DNA of 64,000 nt. Source: Vibrio tasmaniensis. Its GTDB lineage: Bacteria > Pseudomonadota > Gammaproteobacteria > Enterobacterales > Vibrionaceae. The DNA lies in the NCBI RefSeq assembly GCF_024347635.1, contig NZ_AP025510.1, positions 2,852,001 to 2,916,000 on the forward strand, in the 5' to 3' direction. Below, piece after piece: positions 26,662 to 35,611 of this stretch. The notes beneath the pieces were generated by a model. That model worked only from the letters and a program-made list of their open reading frames with translations, had not been told where the DNA came from and ran no database searches. The position numbers and the translations under genes were made by a program. Each line of letters opens with the position of its first letter. Position 1 is the stretch's first letter.

Positions 26662-28338
26662 CTATTCATCAGGGAACCATTCTTGTAAAAGATCTCGAGA
26701 ACGCTCCATTTCTGATTGCCAAGTATTTACACCTACAACCGTTGGCTTTAATAGAATAACGAGTTCAGTTTTTTGAGTGAGTTGACTGGTATTACGGAAC
26801 AAATGACCGAGTGCAGGGATATCACCAAGAAATGGAACTTTTGAAGTCATGTCACTGGTGTTTGATTTCATCAATCCGCCAATAACAACCACATCACCAT
26901 CTTGCGCTCGAATCACGGAGTCAGACTCACGAATAGAGCTTTTAGCCAACGGCAGCGTCACAACACCAGTTGTTGAGCCAAGATTAAGCTCTTTTACTTC
27001 CTCTTCCACTTCAATCACTGCAGGATGAACGTGTAGGAACACATTTCCCTTATCATCAATCTGCGGTGTCACATCCAACGAAATACCAGAGAAGAACGGA
27101 GTTAGCTCAACTTCAGGGGCAACATTCGCGTTATCACCACTACCGACCGAGCTTGATAAATTAGTCACGAAATATTTATCTATACCCACTTTTATAACCG
27201 CTTTCTGGTTATTAGCTGCTGTCACTCTTGGGCTAGATAACACATTCAAGTCACCCTGTGTATCCATAAAACTCAATACCGCTTCAAAGCTGCCACCAGA
27301 AACAACGAGGTTAGATTGACCACCTAAAGCGGTACCGATTTGGTCCATGCCTGGTAGTTTACCAGGGATGATCGTACCCGCTGCATTTTTAACGATAGAA
27401 CCCATACCGAGCGTGTAGTTAGTGCCGTTCGACGAAAACATCTTGGTCCAGTTAATGCCTTGTTGATAGCCGTCACTGAGCGTCACTTCCATGATTTTGG
27501 CTTCCAAGATAACTTGGCGCTGCAGACGTTTCTGAGAAATACCAAGGAACTCACGAACCTCTCGGATTTCATCGGGGTAAGCACGTACCGTAATCACACT
27601 CGCTTGTGGCGTAACCACAACGCTTTGCCCATCACCAGAACCAATTAAGTGAGCGACTGCCGCTTCAAGCTGCGGCCAAAAATCACTTTCAGATATCGTT
27701 TCAATCTCCGTACCACCGCTAGATGTGGAGCTAGACGAATTTGAGTTCGAGTTCGATGAGTTTGAATTCGAGTTAGACGAATTAGAATTAGAACCAGATG
27801 AGTTCGAGTTAGAATCTGAAGTAGAAATGGTTCCAGTAGTAATCGTCGTTAATGAACGACCTGAGCGCTTTACTTGCAAGTAATCGACAGGAATCGTGAC
27901 TGTGCGTAAACCAGCCGGATAAATTTGAATCACTTTGCCACGCTTTTCAATATCGTAGCCATACATATCCTGAGCAACAGCCAACACTTCATCTAAGGTC
28001 ACATCTGTTAGATTTAGAGTAAGTTTTCCTGCAACACTTGGATGAATCGCGGCACTATACTCAGTACCTTTTACTAGACTTGCAAAAAAGGTTCTCGCTT
28101 CAACGTCTTTTGCCTGAATACGAAAGCGCTTAACCGTTTCCATGTTCGAAGACATAGAGTCCGAACTTAGCTGAGGCATAAGGTCATCTTGCACTGACGA
28201 AGGTAAGTCATGAAGTGCTTTGCTATTCGCTTCATTAATAGATTCGTTTAAAGACTCTTTTATCTCAACAGGGTCTCTATGCCCCATCGAACAGCCGACT
28301 AAAGATGACACTAGAATTGCTACTACAAGTTTACGCAT
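26662..28338 (-). CDS. mshL: MSHA outer-membrane secretin MshL
   Basis: This secretin lipoprotein of 558 residues forms the outer-membrane channel for the pilus. The signal peptide ends in a lipobox (SLVGC, Cys 16). An STN/N0 domain spans about 70-140 (FRIQAKDVEARTFFASLV). An N1-like region follows, then the C-terminal secretin core with VLSSPRVTAANNQKAVIKVG and VVVIGGLMKSNTSD near 480. Between them, residues 174-207 form an almost pure Ser/Asn linker. It lies 15 bp after mshK and before mshM. Confidence 0.95.
   Translation of the reverse strand: MRKLVVAILVSSLVGCSMGHRDPVEIKESLNESINEANSKALHDLPSSVQDDLMPQLSSDSMSSNMETVKRFRIQAKDVEARTFFASLVKGTEYSAAIHPSVAGKLTLNLTDVTLDEVLAVAQDMYGYDIEKRGKVIQIYPAGLRTVTIPVDYLQVKRSGRSLTTITTGTISTSDSNSNSSGSNSNSSNSNSNSSNSNSNSSSSTSSGGTEIETISESDFWPQLEAAVAHLIGSGDGQSVVVTPQASVITVRAYPDEIREVREFLGISQKRLQRQVILEAKIMEVTLSDGYQQGINWTKMFSSNGTNYTLGMGSIVKNAAGTIIPGKLPGMDQIGTALGGQSNLVVSGGSFEAVLSFMDTQGDLNVLSSPRVTAANNQKAVIKVGIDKYFVTNLSSSVGSGDNANVAPEVELTPFFSGISLDVTPQIDDKGNVFLHVHPAVIEVEEEVKELNLGSTTGVVTLPLAKSSIRESDSVIRAQDGDVVVIGGLMKSNTSDMTSKVPFLGDIPALGHLFRNTSQLTQKTELVILLKPTVVGVNTWQSEMERSRDLLQEWFPDE
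27718..27815 (-). repeat. Low-complexity Ser/Asn-coding repeat in mshL
   Basis: This is a run of alternating Ser and Asn codons (units such as SNSNSS repeated about four times). The plus strand shows it as reiterated gaattcgagtt-like blocks. It codes a flexible linker between the secretin N domains and the channel. Such runs often differ in length between strains. Confidence 0.85.
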
Positions 28339-28353
28339 GTCTTCACTCTAACC

Positions 28354-28686
28354 TTAATTATTCTTAACATCTAAAGAGAACATCTCTAATTTCCACTGCT
28401 TAGAGCTTCTCTGCAGAGTGACGTACTCTGGATCTATGTTCTTAACTCGGTACCCTCTGATCGTTTCTCCTTGTTCGAGAATCTGACCATTCATAATCGC
28501 ATAACAAGGTGTATCGCCCTTGCAAACAATGCTCTCTAGGGACGGTAAACGATATTGAACTGGCGCCTTTTTAGCTGACGCTGACTTCTGCTGGGGTGAA
28601 AGCCAACCTAATGGCGCAGTTGGATCTTGTTCTGCCCATACCACGGAGCTACCAAACAGCAAAGATAACACTAGAGTTCTAACCAC
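28354..28686 (-). CDS. mshK: MSHA biogenesis protein MshK (PilP-like)
   Basis: This small periplasmic protein of 110 residues starts with a signal-like helix (VRTLVLSLLFGSSVVWA). A PilP/GspC-like motif follows: QDPTAPLGW, then YRLPSLESIVCKGDTPCYAIMNG and later IRGYRVKNIDPEYVTL. PilP-type proteins connect the inner-membrane alignment complex to the secretin. It overlaps mshJ by 8 bp and precedes mshL, which fits that role. Confidence 0.88.
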   Translation of the reverse strand: MVRTLVLSLLFGSSVVWAEQDPTAPLGWLSPQQKSASAKKAPVQYRLPSLESIVCKGDTPCYAIMNGQILEQGETIRGYRVKNIDPEYVTLQRSSKQWKLEMFSLDVKNN

Positions 28687-29326
28687 CGATAAACTCCTGT
28701 CTGGTACCTAAGGTGTAAACCTCGAACACAAGTCGAGCTTTGGGATATTCTTCTACTGAATACTCAAACGTGCGCCAATAATAGCTCACAGGAAATGACT
28801 CAAGTGCTTGAAGATAAATTGAAATATCGAAGTAGCTACCCGTCAACTCCATTCTAACAGGGTGGAGAAAGTAATTTGAGTTGTCATCACTTTCTTGATT
28901 GTCCGAAATGGCTTCTGGTTCTAACGATTCTAAAGATTCAAGCTTTAGTCCACTACCTGCATTCAGAACGCTCTCTAATAACTGCGCCATTTGAGAAGGC
29001 GTAACCAACCTATCAACGATTTCAGCGAGCTCAAATGATAGCTCTTGGCTCTCAACCAATAGTTTTTTTAACTCAAGATCAATTTCTTTATCTGGGTCTT
29101 TGTTCAACTTGGCTTGTAGAACAAGTAATTCACCTTGTTGTTTCTGATTTGACTGCGTAAGGCTCATCGACTTCATATTCTTTTCTTGTAAATCAAGATA
29201 GGCAGGTTCAATCAATAAGGTAAATAAAAGCATGGACAGACCCACTAGACCACACACGAAAAGTAGCCATTTTTCTCTCAGGCTTAATACAAGAAACTTA
29301 TCGCTAAGCTGATTCCACAGTTGCAT
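28679..29326 (-). CDS. mshJ: MSHA biogenesis protein MshJ (PilO-like)
   Basis: This bitopic protein of 215 residues has one membrane helix (about 20-40, WLLFVCGLVGLSMLLFTLLI). A coiled coil (about 48-100) and a ferredoxin-like periplasmic end follow, with PVRMELTGSYFDISIYLQALESFP (shown in part), the pattern of PilO/GspM. It forms the alignment subcomplex with MshI and MshK. Start and stop overlap its neighbours by one base (mshI) and 8 bases (mshK), suggesting balanced translation. Confidence 0.9.
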   Translation of the reverse strand: MQLWNQLSDKFLVLSLREKWLLFVCGLVGLSMLLFTLLIEPAYLDLQEKNMKSMSLTQSNQKQQGELLVLQAKLNKDPDKEIDLELKKLLVESQELSFELAEIVDRLVTPSQMAQLLESVLNAGSGLKLESLESLEPEAISDNQESDDNSNYFLHPVRMELTGSYFDISIYLQALESFPVSYYWRTFEYSVEEYPKARLVFEVYTLGTRQEFIGG

Positions 29327-30768
29327 TATTTACTCTCCCTATGAGTACTTAACTCAAACGTCACTACATCTTGCTCATTACGACCTATCTTAATCTTTTC
29401 AAAGGTACGTCCGACTAAATTAAGTTCATTCTTAAATTGACCAACCCAATTTGGAACTACACTTGCATCACGGGCAAAACCATTAAGCTCTAAGGTATCG
29501 TGAGTCATGTATATGTGCGAAAGCGAGATGTCATTTCGGCCTAATTGAGCGAAGGAGTTCATGACGCCAGAATACCCGACTTGCTGAGATTCATCGAATT
29601 GACTGACCGCCTTCAACGCCTCTTTATTAGCTTGTATCTCACTAGTGAGACGAGCAACCGCAGCTACCTTGTTTGGAGACGGTTTATGTTGAATTAACTG
29701 ACTGTTTAATTGGTTAACTTCTTGGTTAAGCTGATTCAAGTCATATTGTAAAGCTGCTAGCTCTTCATCCAAACTCGATGCTTGATACTGCATTACACAA
29801 TAACTGCCAAGCAACAAGGTACACACCAGCCCCCAAGCCATGACCACATTCACTAGAGTGAAATATTCTTTTTTAGGCTTAAGGTGCTCAGGGTAGAGGT
29901 TAACGTTAAAAATATTCTTTTCAGCCGCGAGCGTAACTAGCCATTTCTCTGAATTTTCGCGTTCACCTTCAACAAGCAAAGAAACGGTCGAACTCAATGT
30001 GCTATTTAACACGCTCTGCAATTCAGCTTCATCTTCCTCATCACAGCATATTTTTAACTGATGAAGTTGGGTGCCTTTAATTTGAGAAGAAAGGTAATCA
30101 ATCGATCGTTGGAGTTCTAAAGCTAGACCATCCAACTGCAATGCACTTGATGCGCTACCAGTTAATGGGGGGACAACACTGCGGATTGTTCTTTGAAAGC
30201 AAACCGTGTTTTCAACAAATGCACCAAGCTTAAAATGTGAGTTGGGGCTGCGTTGTAAAAGAATGAAATTAGAGAGCTCACCCGCACTGTAGCCCCAAAC
30301 TTCATCTTCGGGAGCAATACCTTTAAGATCAACTTGTGCTGAATTAGTAATGCTTACAAGCTTATCCAATAGCTTTTTAGGCAAAACATACACTTGTAGC
30401 TTATTCGAGGTCGGTAGCGCTACCGCACTCGCTGTAATATCAGTCACCCTTTCAGAGATCAGATCTTTCAATAGAAAAGGCAATGCAACCGACCATTCAC
30501 TCTGTGGAATGTCCGGTTTATCAATTTGATAGGTTTGGTAGTAGTTCGCACAGACAATTAGCTGAAGGCTATCACTAGTAAGTGACTCACTGCTCAACAA
30601 TTTTTTCAGCGCACTTTCCCAGTCACCGTTAACCACAGGAAAACTGGTGACTTGAGGTTCTGACTCAGCCGATGAAATATAAACGGTATCATTGCCCAAA
30701 AGGACAACTTGAGAACTACCGTTACTATTCGTTGGCTTTATTTTGTCTAAAATCGCTTTAAAATTCAT
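29326..30768 (-). CDS. mshI: MSHA biogenesis protein MshI (PilM-PilN-like fusion)
   Basis: This 480-residue protein combines a cytoplasmic actin-like region, as in PilM/GspL (about 20-270), with a PilN-like part. The PilN-like part has a membrane helix near 325-345 (VNVVMAWGLVCTLLLGSYCV), a coiled coil at about 350-390 and a small periplasmic domain. The PilM-like ATP motifs are degenerate, as is usual for GspL-type proteins. It recruits the extension ATPase to the membrane in related systems. It begins the structural part of the operon, 2 bases after the csrD stop. Confidence 0.9.
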   Translation of the reverse strand: MNFKAILDKIKPTNSNGSSQVVLLGNDTVYISSAESEPQVTSFPVVNGDWESALKKLLSSESLTSDSLQLIVCANYYQTYQIDKPDIPQSEWSVALPFLLKDLISERVTDITASAVALPTSNKLQVYVLPKKLLDKLVSITNSAQVDLKGIAPEDEVWGYSAGELSNFILLQRSPNSHFKLGAFVENTVCFQRTIRSVVPPLTGSASSALQLDGLALELQRSIDYLSSQIKGTQLHQLKICCDEEDEAELQSVLNSTLSSTVSLLVEGERENSEKWLVTLAAEKNIFNVNLYPEHLKPKKEYFTLVNVVMAWGLVCTLLLGSYCVMQYQASSLDEELAALQYDLNQLNQEVNQLNSQLIQHKPSPNKVAAVARLTSEIQANKEALKAVSQFDESQQVGYSGVMNSFAQLGRNDISLSHIYMTHDTLELNGFARDASVVPNWVGQFKNELNLVGRTFEKIKIGRNEQDVVTFELSTHRESK

Positions 30769-30770
30769 GC

Positions 30771-32786
30771 TTAACTATTACTCTTACGCCATCGATTTCT
30801 TCGACCGACTTTTACAACGGATTCAGCTTTCACTGTCTTCTCCCCTTGAGTAGGCAAGGGGATTATTTGTTGTTCTTCGTCGAAATATCTTCCTTGATAA
30901 CCGTTAATGCCTAACTCTATCAAGGTATTCTTTTCTTGTTTTGTCTCAACTCCGACCGCGATCACTTCAGTTGGAGAATCACCGCATGCTCCAATCAGAC
31001 TTCGAACAAACAGTTGGTTTTCATGCCTTTGATCGATTTTCTTTACCAAACTTCGATGAAGCTTAATATAGTTAACCTTCAAATCCTTTATATAATGAGT
31101 ACTAACAATGGTTCGCCCAGCTTGGCCAACCACCACTTTACACCCTAACCCTCGTAACATTTTCGCCACTGGTCGCATATAATCAAGGTGAGTAATTAGA
31201 TGGCCTTCTGAAAACTCAAAAGCAAGCTGAGAACGATGCTGAGCAGAGAGCTGTAACAACTCACTTCTGAACCATTTAAAATGTGATTTATTTGCAAACG
31301 GAGTGACACTCAAGTTCACAGAATAATTGACAGGCTGTGTTGATACTTTCAGCGACTTAAACAAAACCTTCAAAACCGATTGATCCATTTGAGCTTGATA
31401 ACCGACTTGTTCTACCGCAGACATAAAGCGAGATGATTTCAATAAACCTTTGTCTGGATCTTGAATTCTAATAAATATTTCTTTATGCAATTCATTAGCT
31501 TGACCTGAATCCGGCATAAGATAACACCGCTGAGCAAAGATTACTAAATTTTCAGGTAGCAAGGCTTTATCAAGTAATGTTCTCCAGCGAACACTGCCTC
31601 TATCTATCTCACTTTTATTTTCTTTTGGGTAACGGCTCCAGTTATTAATGCGCTCTAACTGAGCGCTCTTTAACGCTGTTTCCGTTTCATCCATGATTTG
31701 GCTATGACGTTCACCTTCGACATACATTGTCACGCCAATATGGCACCAGTTATCTGATTCCAAAGGATCCGGTGGAGTCAATTTATCTAATTGCCTTAAA
31801 CATTGAGCAGCCAACGTCGCAATATCCTTTGTTCCTTGATGCGGAATAAACACGGCAAAGTCTGCTTCGTAATAGCGAGAAAAAATAACATCGGGATAAC
31901 GCTGAACAATATTCGACAATACTTCACCAACTTCAATAATAAATCCGTCGGTGATCTGCTTGTCATTGGCATCTCGAACTTGTTCCCACTCGTCGATACG
32001 TATCAGTAAAACGCCTCCACGAGCGCCACTTTCATGCAGTACAGATTCAAGTTTGTTATCAAATAGTACTCGGTTGGCTGTACCAGTGAGCTTATCTAGA
32101 AAAGTATGGGTGCGAATAAAAGTATCAAAGCGACTTCGCTCTTGGCGTGCATCTTTCAACTCTTCAATCAGTACATCAAGCGCTTCACTTGCCGTATATG
32201 GCCATTCTCGCTCGTCCCCTTTTGAATGAGCCTCTACCTGCCCAGCAAGGATCATTCTCCCTCGCTCTTCCAAAATCTCTGATCCCATTAACTGTTCTTT
32301 TAACCAACGAACACCACGAGCCAAACAGAAAAGGATCAATGCCACCGCCAAAGTAATCGACCACATAGCTTCAATCGAATAGTTGTAACCAATATAAGGA
32401 GGGAGTGCTTTAAATTCGATTTGATAGCCTTCATTTCGGTCTAAAATGAAGCTTCTTTCATAGAGACGGTTTGGATCAATTTGTGGGGAGGTATCTTTAA
32501 ATCGGTAAACGATACCGGTCTTGTTTGAAAGCTTCATCTCAACGATATTGCTTGCCTGCAACATCTTAGGCATCCAACGTTGCATTGAATACGCAGCATC
32601 TGGATCTTCCATCTCTTTATCTACGACGTCGACAATACCAACCAAATAATGGTCTAAATATTCCTGTCCAATACGCTTAAAGGAAAGTGTGCCACCAATA
32701 AAAAGAATGAACATCGCACTGATCACTATCACGGTGACAAATGCGACCAATCGAGTGCTCAATTTTAGTGTCGGGGTATATCTCAT
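30771..32786 (-). CDS. csrD: CsrD/MshH regulator with degenerate GGDEF and EAL domains
   Basis: This membrane-bound regulator of 671 residues corresponds to E. coli CsrD (YhdA) and V. cholerae MshH. In E. coli, CsrD directs RNase E decay of the CsrB/C small RNAs and so raises CsrA activity. Two membrane helices flank a periplasmic sensor region (about 15-150). The GGDEF signature is replaced by RYYEADF and the EAL motif by KEIF, so neither c-di-GMP synthesis nor hydrolysis is expected. The ATG at 32786 is chosen over an in-frame TTG at 32807. The TATAAT at 32813-32818 would place the transcript start beside the TTG, and MRYTPTLKLSTRLVAF aligns with the E. coli start. Confidence 0.93.
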   Translation of the reverse strand: MRYTPTLKLSTRLVAFVTVIVISAMFILFIGGTLSFKRIGQEYLDHYLVGIVDVVDKEMEDPDAAYSMQRWMPKMLQASNIVEMKLSNKTGIVYRFKDTSPQIDPNRLYERSFILDRNEGYQIEFKALPPYIGYNYSIEAMWSITLAVALILFCLARGVRWLKEQLMGSEILEERGRMILAGQVEAHSKGDEREWPYTASEALDVLIEELKDARQERSRFDTFIRTHTFLDKLTGTANRVLFDNKLESVLHESGARGGVLLIRIDEWEQVRDANDKQITDGFIIEVGEVLSNIVQRYPDVIFSRYYEADFAVFIPHQGTKDIATLAAQCLRQLDKLTPPDPLESDNWCHIGVTMYVEGERHSQIMDETETALKSAQLERINNWSRYPKENKSEIDRGSVRWRTLLDKALLPENLVIFAQRCYLMPDSGQANELHKEIFIRIQDPDKGLLKSSRFMSAVEQVGYQAQMDQSVLKVLFKSLKVSTQPVNYSVNLSVTPFANKSHFKWFRSELLQLSAQHRSQLAFEFSEGHLITHLDYMRPVAKMLRGLGCKVVVGQAGRTIVSTHYIKDLKVNYIKLHRSLVKKIDQRHENQLFVRSLIGACGDSPTEVIAVGVETKQEKNTLIELGINGYQGRYFDEEQQIIPLPTQGEKTVKAESVVKVGRRNRWRKSNS

Positions 32787-32812
32787 GAATAACGAAATCC
32801 TTTTCAACTCAC

Positions 32813-32818
32813 ATTATA
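32813..32818 (-). promoter_or_regulatory. -10 element of the csrD/msh operon promoter
   Basis: A perfect TATAAT on the minus strand lies 27 bases before the chosen csrD start. No good -35 stands at 16-18 bases. It is the only promoter-like site I see before the csrD-mshI genes, and a short untranslated leader of about 20 nt would follow. Confidence 0.5.
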
Positions 32819-32880
32819 CCGTATTGCTACTTATACTATAAATTGACGTTGTAAATAAAGCGTTAAGAATTGTAGGTAAC

Positions 32881-32904
32881 AAAAAGCCGCGATGAACGCG
32901 GCTT
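32881..32904 (-). terminator. Intrinsic terminator after ssb
   Basis: On the transcribed strand an 8-bp stem (aagccgcg with cgcggctt, 5-nt loop) runs into a U tract. It ends the ssb message before the csrD promoter. A second AT-rich hairpin (ctgtttttat paired with ataaaaacag, near 32922-32947) lies immediately after the ssb stop. Confidence 0.85.
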
Positions 32905-32947
32905 CTTCCAATTTAATACTGTTTTTATAATATATTAAAAACAGAGT

Positions 32948-33508
32948 TTAAAATGGGATGTCATCATCAAAATCCATCGGCGGCTCATTATATTGAGGTT
33001 GAGCCTGCTGAGGAGCTTGTTGAGGTGCTTTTGGCTGCTGTTGAGCAGGCGCACTGTATTGTTGTTGCTGCTGTTGTTGTGGCTGCTGTGGCTGACCCCA
33101 ACCACCTTGCTGTTGGTTGTTACCCATACCACCTTGAGCAGGAGCACCGCCTTGAGCACGGCCACCAAGCATTTGCATTACACCATTGAAGCCTTGAACA
33201 ACAACTTCTGTCGTGTAGCGGTCTTGACCGCTTTGATCTTGCCATTTACGAGTTTGAAGTTGACCTTCAATGTAAACTTGAGAACCTTTACGTAGGTACT
33301 CACCAGCAACTTCCGCCAGCTTGCCAAACAGAGCAACACGGTGCCATTCTGTTTTTTCACGCTGTTCGCCAGTTGCTTTATCACGCCATGACTCTGACGT
33401 TGCAATGGTAATGTTCGCTACTGCGCCGCCATTTGGCATGTAACGAATTTCAGGGTCATTACCTAGGTTACCCACTAATATAACTTTGTTAACTCCACGG
33501 CTAGCCAT
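32948..33508 (-). CDS. ssb: Single-stranded DNA-binding protein
   Basis: SSB coats single-stranded DNA in replication, recombination and repair, and recruits partners through its tail. The OB-fold domain covers about 1-110 ([24 protein letters not shown], shown in part). A Gln/Gly/Ala-rich linker at about 115-175 has several glutamine runs, up to seven in a row. The acidic tip DFDDDIPF is the docking site for partner proteins. Length is 186 residues. A ggag stands 6 bases before the ATG. In E. coli ssb is next to uvrA under a shared LexA site. Here qstR and galU separate them, and I see no LexA box directly upstream of ssb. Confidence 0.97.
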   Translation of the reverse strand: MASRGVNKVILVGNLGNDPEIRYMPNGGAVANITIATSESWRDKATGEQREKTEWHRVALFGKLAEVAGEYLRKGSQVYIEGQLQTRKWQDQSGQDRYTTEVVVQGFNGVMQMLGGRAQGGAPAQGGMGNNQQQGGWGQPQQPQQQQQQQYSAPAQQQPKAPQQAPQQAQPQYNEPPMDFDDDIPF

Positions 33509-33786
33509 GATTTGCTCCGTCTAAATTCATAGTCTCTGGAAATTTTAGCGCACAAGAATAGCATGCTTTTATGCAGTGATAAATCGCATTCCTATTCTCT
33601 CCTTACCACAAAGATTAAAAACGTAACAAATCATGATATTCAGAGCGATGTTGCTTTTTTCTCCACTTACAAACCACTCATTTACTTTTTGAATTGATAT
33701 TCAACGCAAGTCATAACGAGAATGCTAGAGAAGTCAAAGTGTGCATGGCAACGTGAAATCTCATTAAATATAAACAGGACGTTTCT
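33509..33786. other. Intergenic region between divergent ssb and qstR
   Basis: These 278 AT-rich bases must hold the promoters of both divergent genes. I see no consensus sigma-70 pair strong enough to call, no clear LexA palindrome and no convincing CRP site. The last 10 bases before qstR contain aggacg, a usable ribosome site. Confidence 0.5.
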
Positions 33787-34434
33787 ATGAGAAAATCTCG
33801 ATACGCTCGCACTTTACACTTTCTGTGCATCGACCCGAACGACACCTACCTACATGTTAAAGAGATAGAAAAACACTTATCCATAATTCTCTATAAAATG
33901 ACACCAGGTGAATTGATGCTAGTTGATAGGAAGCAGAGCAATCGTATCCTGCTTGTTGATTACAAAGAGGTAAAACAGCTACTGGCTATTTGTCCTAACC
34001 TAACCGTAATGTGGAAGAATCATGAGATCATCTTATTCAATGTTCCTCTACAACTTCCTACCTCTGAGCTGCTGACCTACGGGGTGTTAAAAGGACTCTT
34101 TTACAACACAGATCAAAAAGATAAAATTGCTCGTGGTCTTCAAGAAGTCATCGATGGTGATAATTGGCTACCTAGGAAGGTGACTAATCAACTTCTGTTT
34201 TATTATCGTAATATGGTCAATACCAACACAACCCCAACCAATGTCGATTTAACTATTCGTGAGATCCAAGTTATTCGCTGTCTTCAATCGGGATCGTCAA
34301 ATACCCAAATAGCCGATGATCTTTTTATTAGTGAATTTACGGTCAAGTCTCATCTCTATCAAATATTTCGTAAATTAGCGGTAAAGAATAGAGTTCAAGC
34401 TATTGCATGGGCAAACCAAAACTTGCTTGCATAA
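33787..34434 (+). CDS. qstR: QstR-like LuxR/CsgD-family transcription regulator
   Basis: This 215-residue regulator has an N-terminal receiver-like domain without an obvious phosphorylation site. The C-terminal LuxR helix-turn-helix spans about 150-212 (LTIREIQVIRCLQSGSSNTQIADDLF, shown in part, then TVKSHLYQIFRKL). Its place between ssb and galU-uvrA is that of QstR (VC0396) in V. cholerae. There HapR and TfoX induce it on chitin, and it activates DNA-uptake and type VI secretion genes. The orthology rests on context and domain form. VpsT-like relatives are the main alternative. Confidence 0.8.
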   Translation: MRKSRYARTLHFLCIDPNDTYLHVKEIEKHLSIILYKMTPGELMLVDRKQSNRILLVDYKEVKQLLAICPNLTVMWKNHEIILFNVPLQLPTSELLTYGVLKGLFYNTDQKDKIARGLQEVIDGDNWLPRKVTNQLLFYYRNMVNTNTTPTNVDLTIREIQVIRCLQSGSSNTQIADDLFISEFTVKSHLYQIFRKLAVKNRVQAIAWANQNLLA

Positions 34435-34588
34435 CCGCTCCGCCTCTAATCTGACAATAATTTTGAGGGAAGCTCGAGTAATCATAGGTATTGTTGCTGA
34501 ATTTTCGACATAACATATGCTAGAGTTGCCCTCAGAAATATCAACAAATCAGTTGAATCAATAATTATTACAGATAAAGGGTCTTATC

Positions 34589-35461
34589 ATGATCAAAAAG
34601 TGCCTTTTCCCGGCAGCTGGCTACGGTACACGCTTCCTACCAGCAACGAAGTCAATGCCTAAAGAGATGATGCCTGTTGTGAACAAACCTCTGATTGAAT
34701 ACGGCGTTGAAGAAGCCATCGAAGCGGGTATGGATGGTATGTGCATTGTTACTGGCCGTGGTAAGCACTCATTGATGGATCACTTTGATAAGAACTACGA
34801 ACTTGAACACCAAATTAGCGGTACCAATAAAGAAGATTTGCTGATTAACATCCGCGAGACCATTGAAGCGGCAAACTTCACTTACATTCGTCAACGTGAA
34901 ATGAAAGGCCTAGGTCATGCGATCTTGACGGGGCGCGAGCTTGTGGGTGATGAACCATTCGCAGTTGTACTTGCCGATGACCTTTGTGTTAATGAGCAGC
35001 AAGGCGTACTGGCTCAGATGGTTGCGCTATACAAACAGTTTCGTTGTTCAATTGTTGCAGTACAAGAAGTTCCAGAAAAAGAGACTCACAAGTACGGCGT
35101 AATATCTGGTGATATGATCAAAGATGACCTGTTCCGTGTTGACGATATGGTTGAGAAGCCAGAACCAGGCACTGCACCAAGTAATTTAGCGATCATTGGC
35201 CGTTACATTCTGACTCCAGACATTTTTGAACTGATCGAACAGACAGAACCAGGTAAAGGCGGCGAGATCCAAATCACTGATGCTCTGCTAAAACAAGCAA
35301 AAGCAGGCTGTGTATTGGCTTACAAATTTAAAGGCCAACGTTTTGACTGCGGTAGCGTTGAAGGCTATATCGAAGCAACGAACTACTGCTTTGAAAACCT
35401 ATACAAGAAAGACCAAAAGCAAATCGAATTAGGCAAGCACTCGACAAAGAAAGAAGCATAA
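34589..35461 (+). CDS. galU: UTP-glucose-1-phosphate uridylyltransferase
   Basis: GalU makes UDP-glucose from UTP and glucose 1-phosphate for LPS, exopolysaccharide and glycogen-type pathways. The 290 residues begin with the nucleotidyltransferase motif FPAAGYGTRFLPATKSMPKE, and the uridine-binding region has VVLADDLC. The motifs KGGEIQITDAL and FDCGSVEGY near the end are typical of GalU. A taaaggg ribosome site lies before the ATG. It ends in a strong terminator, so it is a single-gene unit between qstR and uvrA. Confidence 0.97.
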   Translation: MIKKCLFPAAGYGTRFLPATKSMPKEMMPVVNKPLIEYGVEEAIEAGMDGMCIVTGRGKHSLMDHFDKNYELEHQISGTNKEDLLINIRETIEAANFTYIRQREMKGLGHAILTGRELVGDEPFAVVLADDLCVNEQQGVLAQMVALYKQFRCSIVAVQEVPEKETHKYGVISGDMIKDDLFRVDDMVEKPEPGTAPSNLAIIGRYILTPDIFELIEQTEPGKGGEIQITDALLKQAKAGCVLAYKFKGQRFDCGSVEGYIEATNYCFENLYKKDQKQIELGKHSTKKEA

Positions 35462-35495
35462 CGACAGGTTAATAACCAACGTTTTAATTTGTAGA

Positions 35496-35524
35496 AAGGG
35501 TGGCTCTTTGAGTCACCCTTTTTT
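35496..35524 (+). terminator. Intrinsic terminator after galU
   Basis: An 11-bp stem (aagggtggctc with gagtcaccctt, one G-U pair, loop ttt) is followed by six or more T residues. The T tract ends a few bases before the LexA box of uvrA, so termination and the next promoter are closely packed. Confidence 0.9.
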
Positions 35525-35527
35525 GTT

Positions 35528-35547
35528 TACTGTTTTTTTATCCAGTA
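35528..35547 (+). promoter_or_regulatory. LexA operator (SOS box) of uvrA
   Basis: The 20-mer TACTGTTTTTTTATCCAGTA matches the SOS-box form TACTG-N10-CAGTA. Within the core CTGT-N8-ACAG there is one mismatch (CCAG). It lies 65-84 bases before the uvrA ATG. LexA control of uvrA is well established in E. coli. Confidence 0.8.
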
Positions 35548-35611
35548 AAACTTTGCACAAATCTCACTCTATGTAATACTTTAGCCACTTAAAATTACAT
35601 GGTCTGTTGAG

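Noticed and set aside
27718..27815. A short CRISPR-like repeat array in mshL
   Set aside because: The repeats are in-frame Ser/Asn codons without unique spacers, inside a secretin gene.
32935..33295. Long alternative frames opposite the ssb linker
   Set aside because: Glutamine-rich CAG/CAA repeats open all frames. The true ssb frame has the OB fold and acidic tail.
33509..33786. A LexA or CRP site for ssb/qstR
   Set aside because: No palindrome in the gap reaches an acceptable match to CTGT-N8-ACAG or TGTGA-N6-TCACA.
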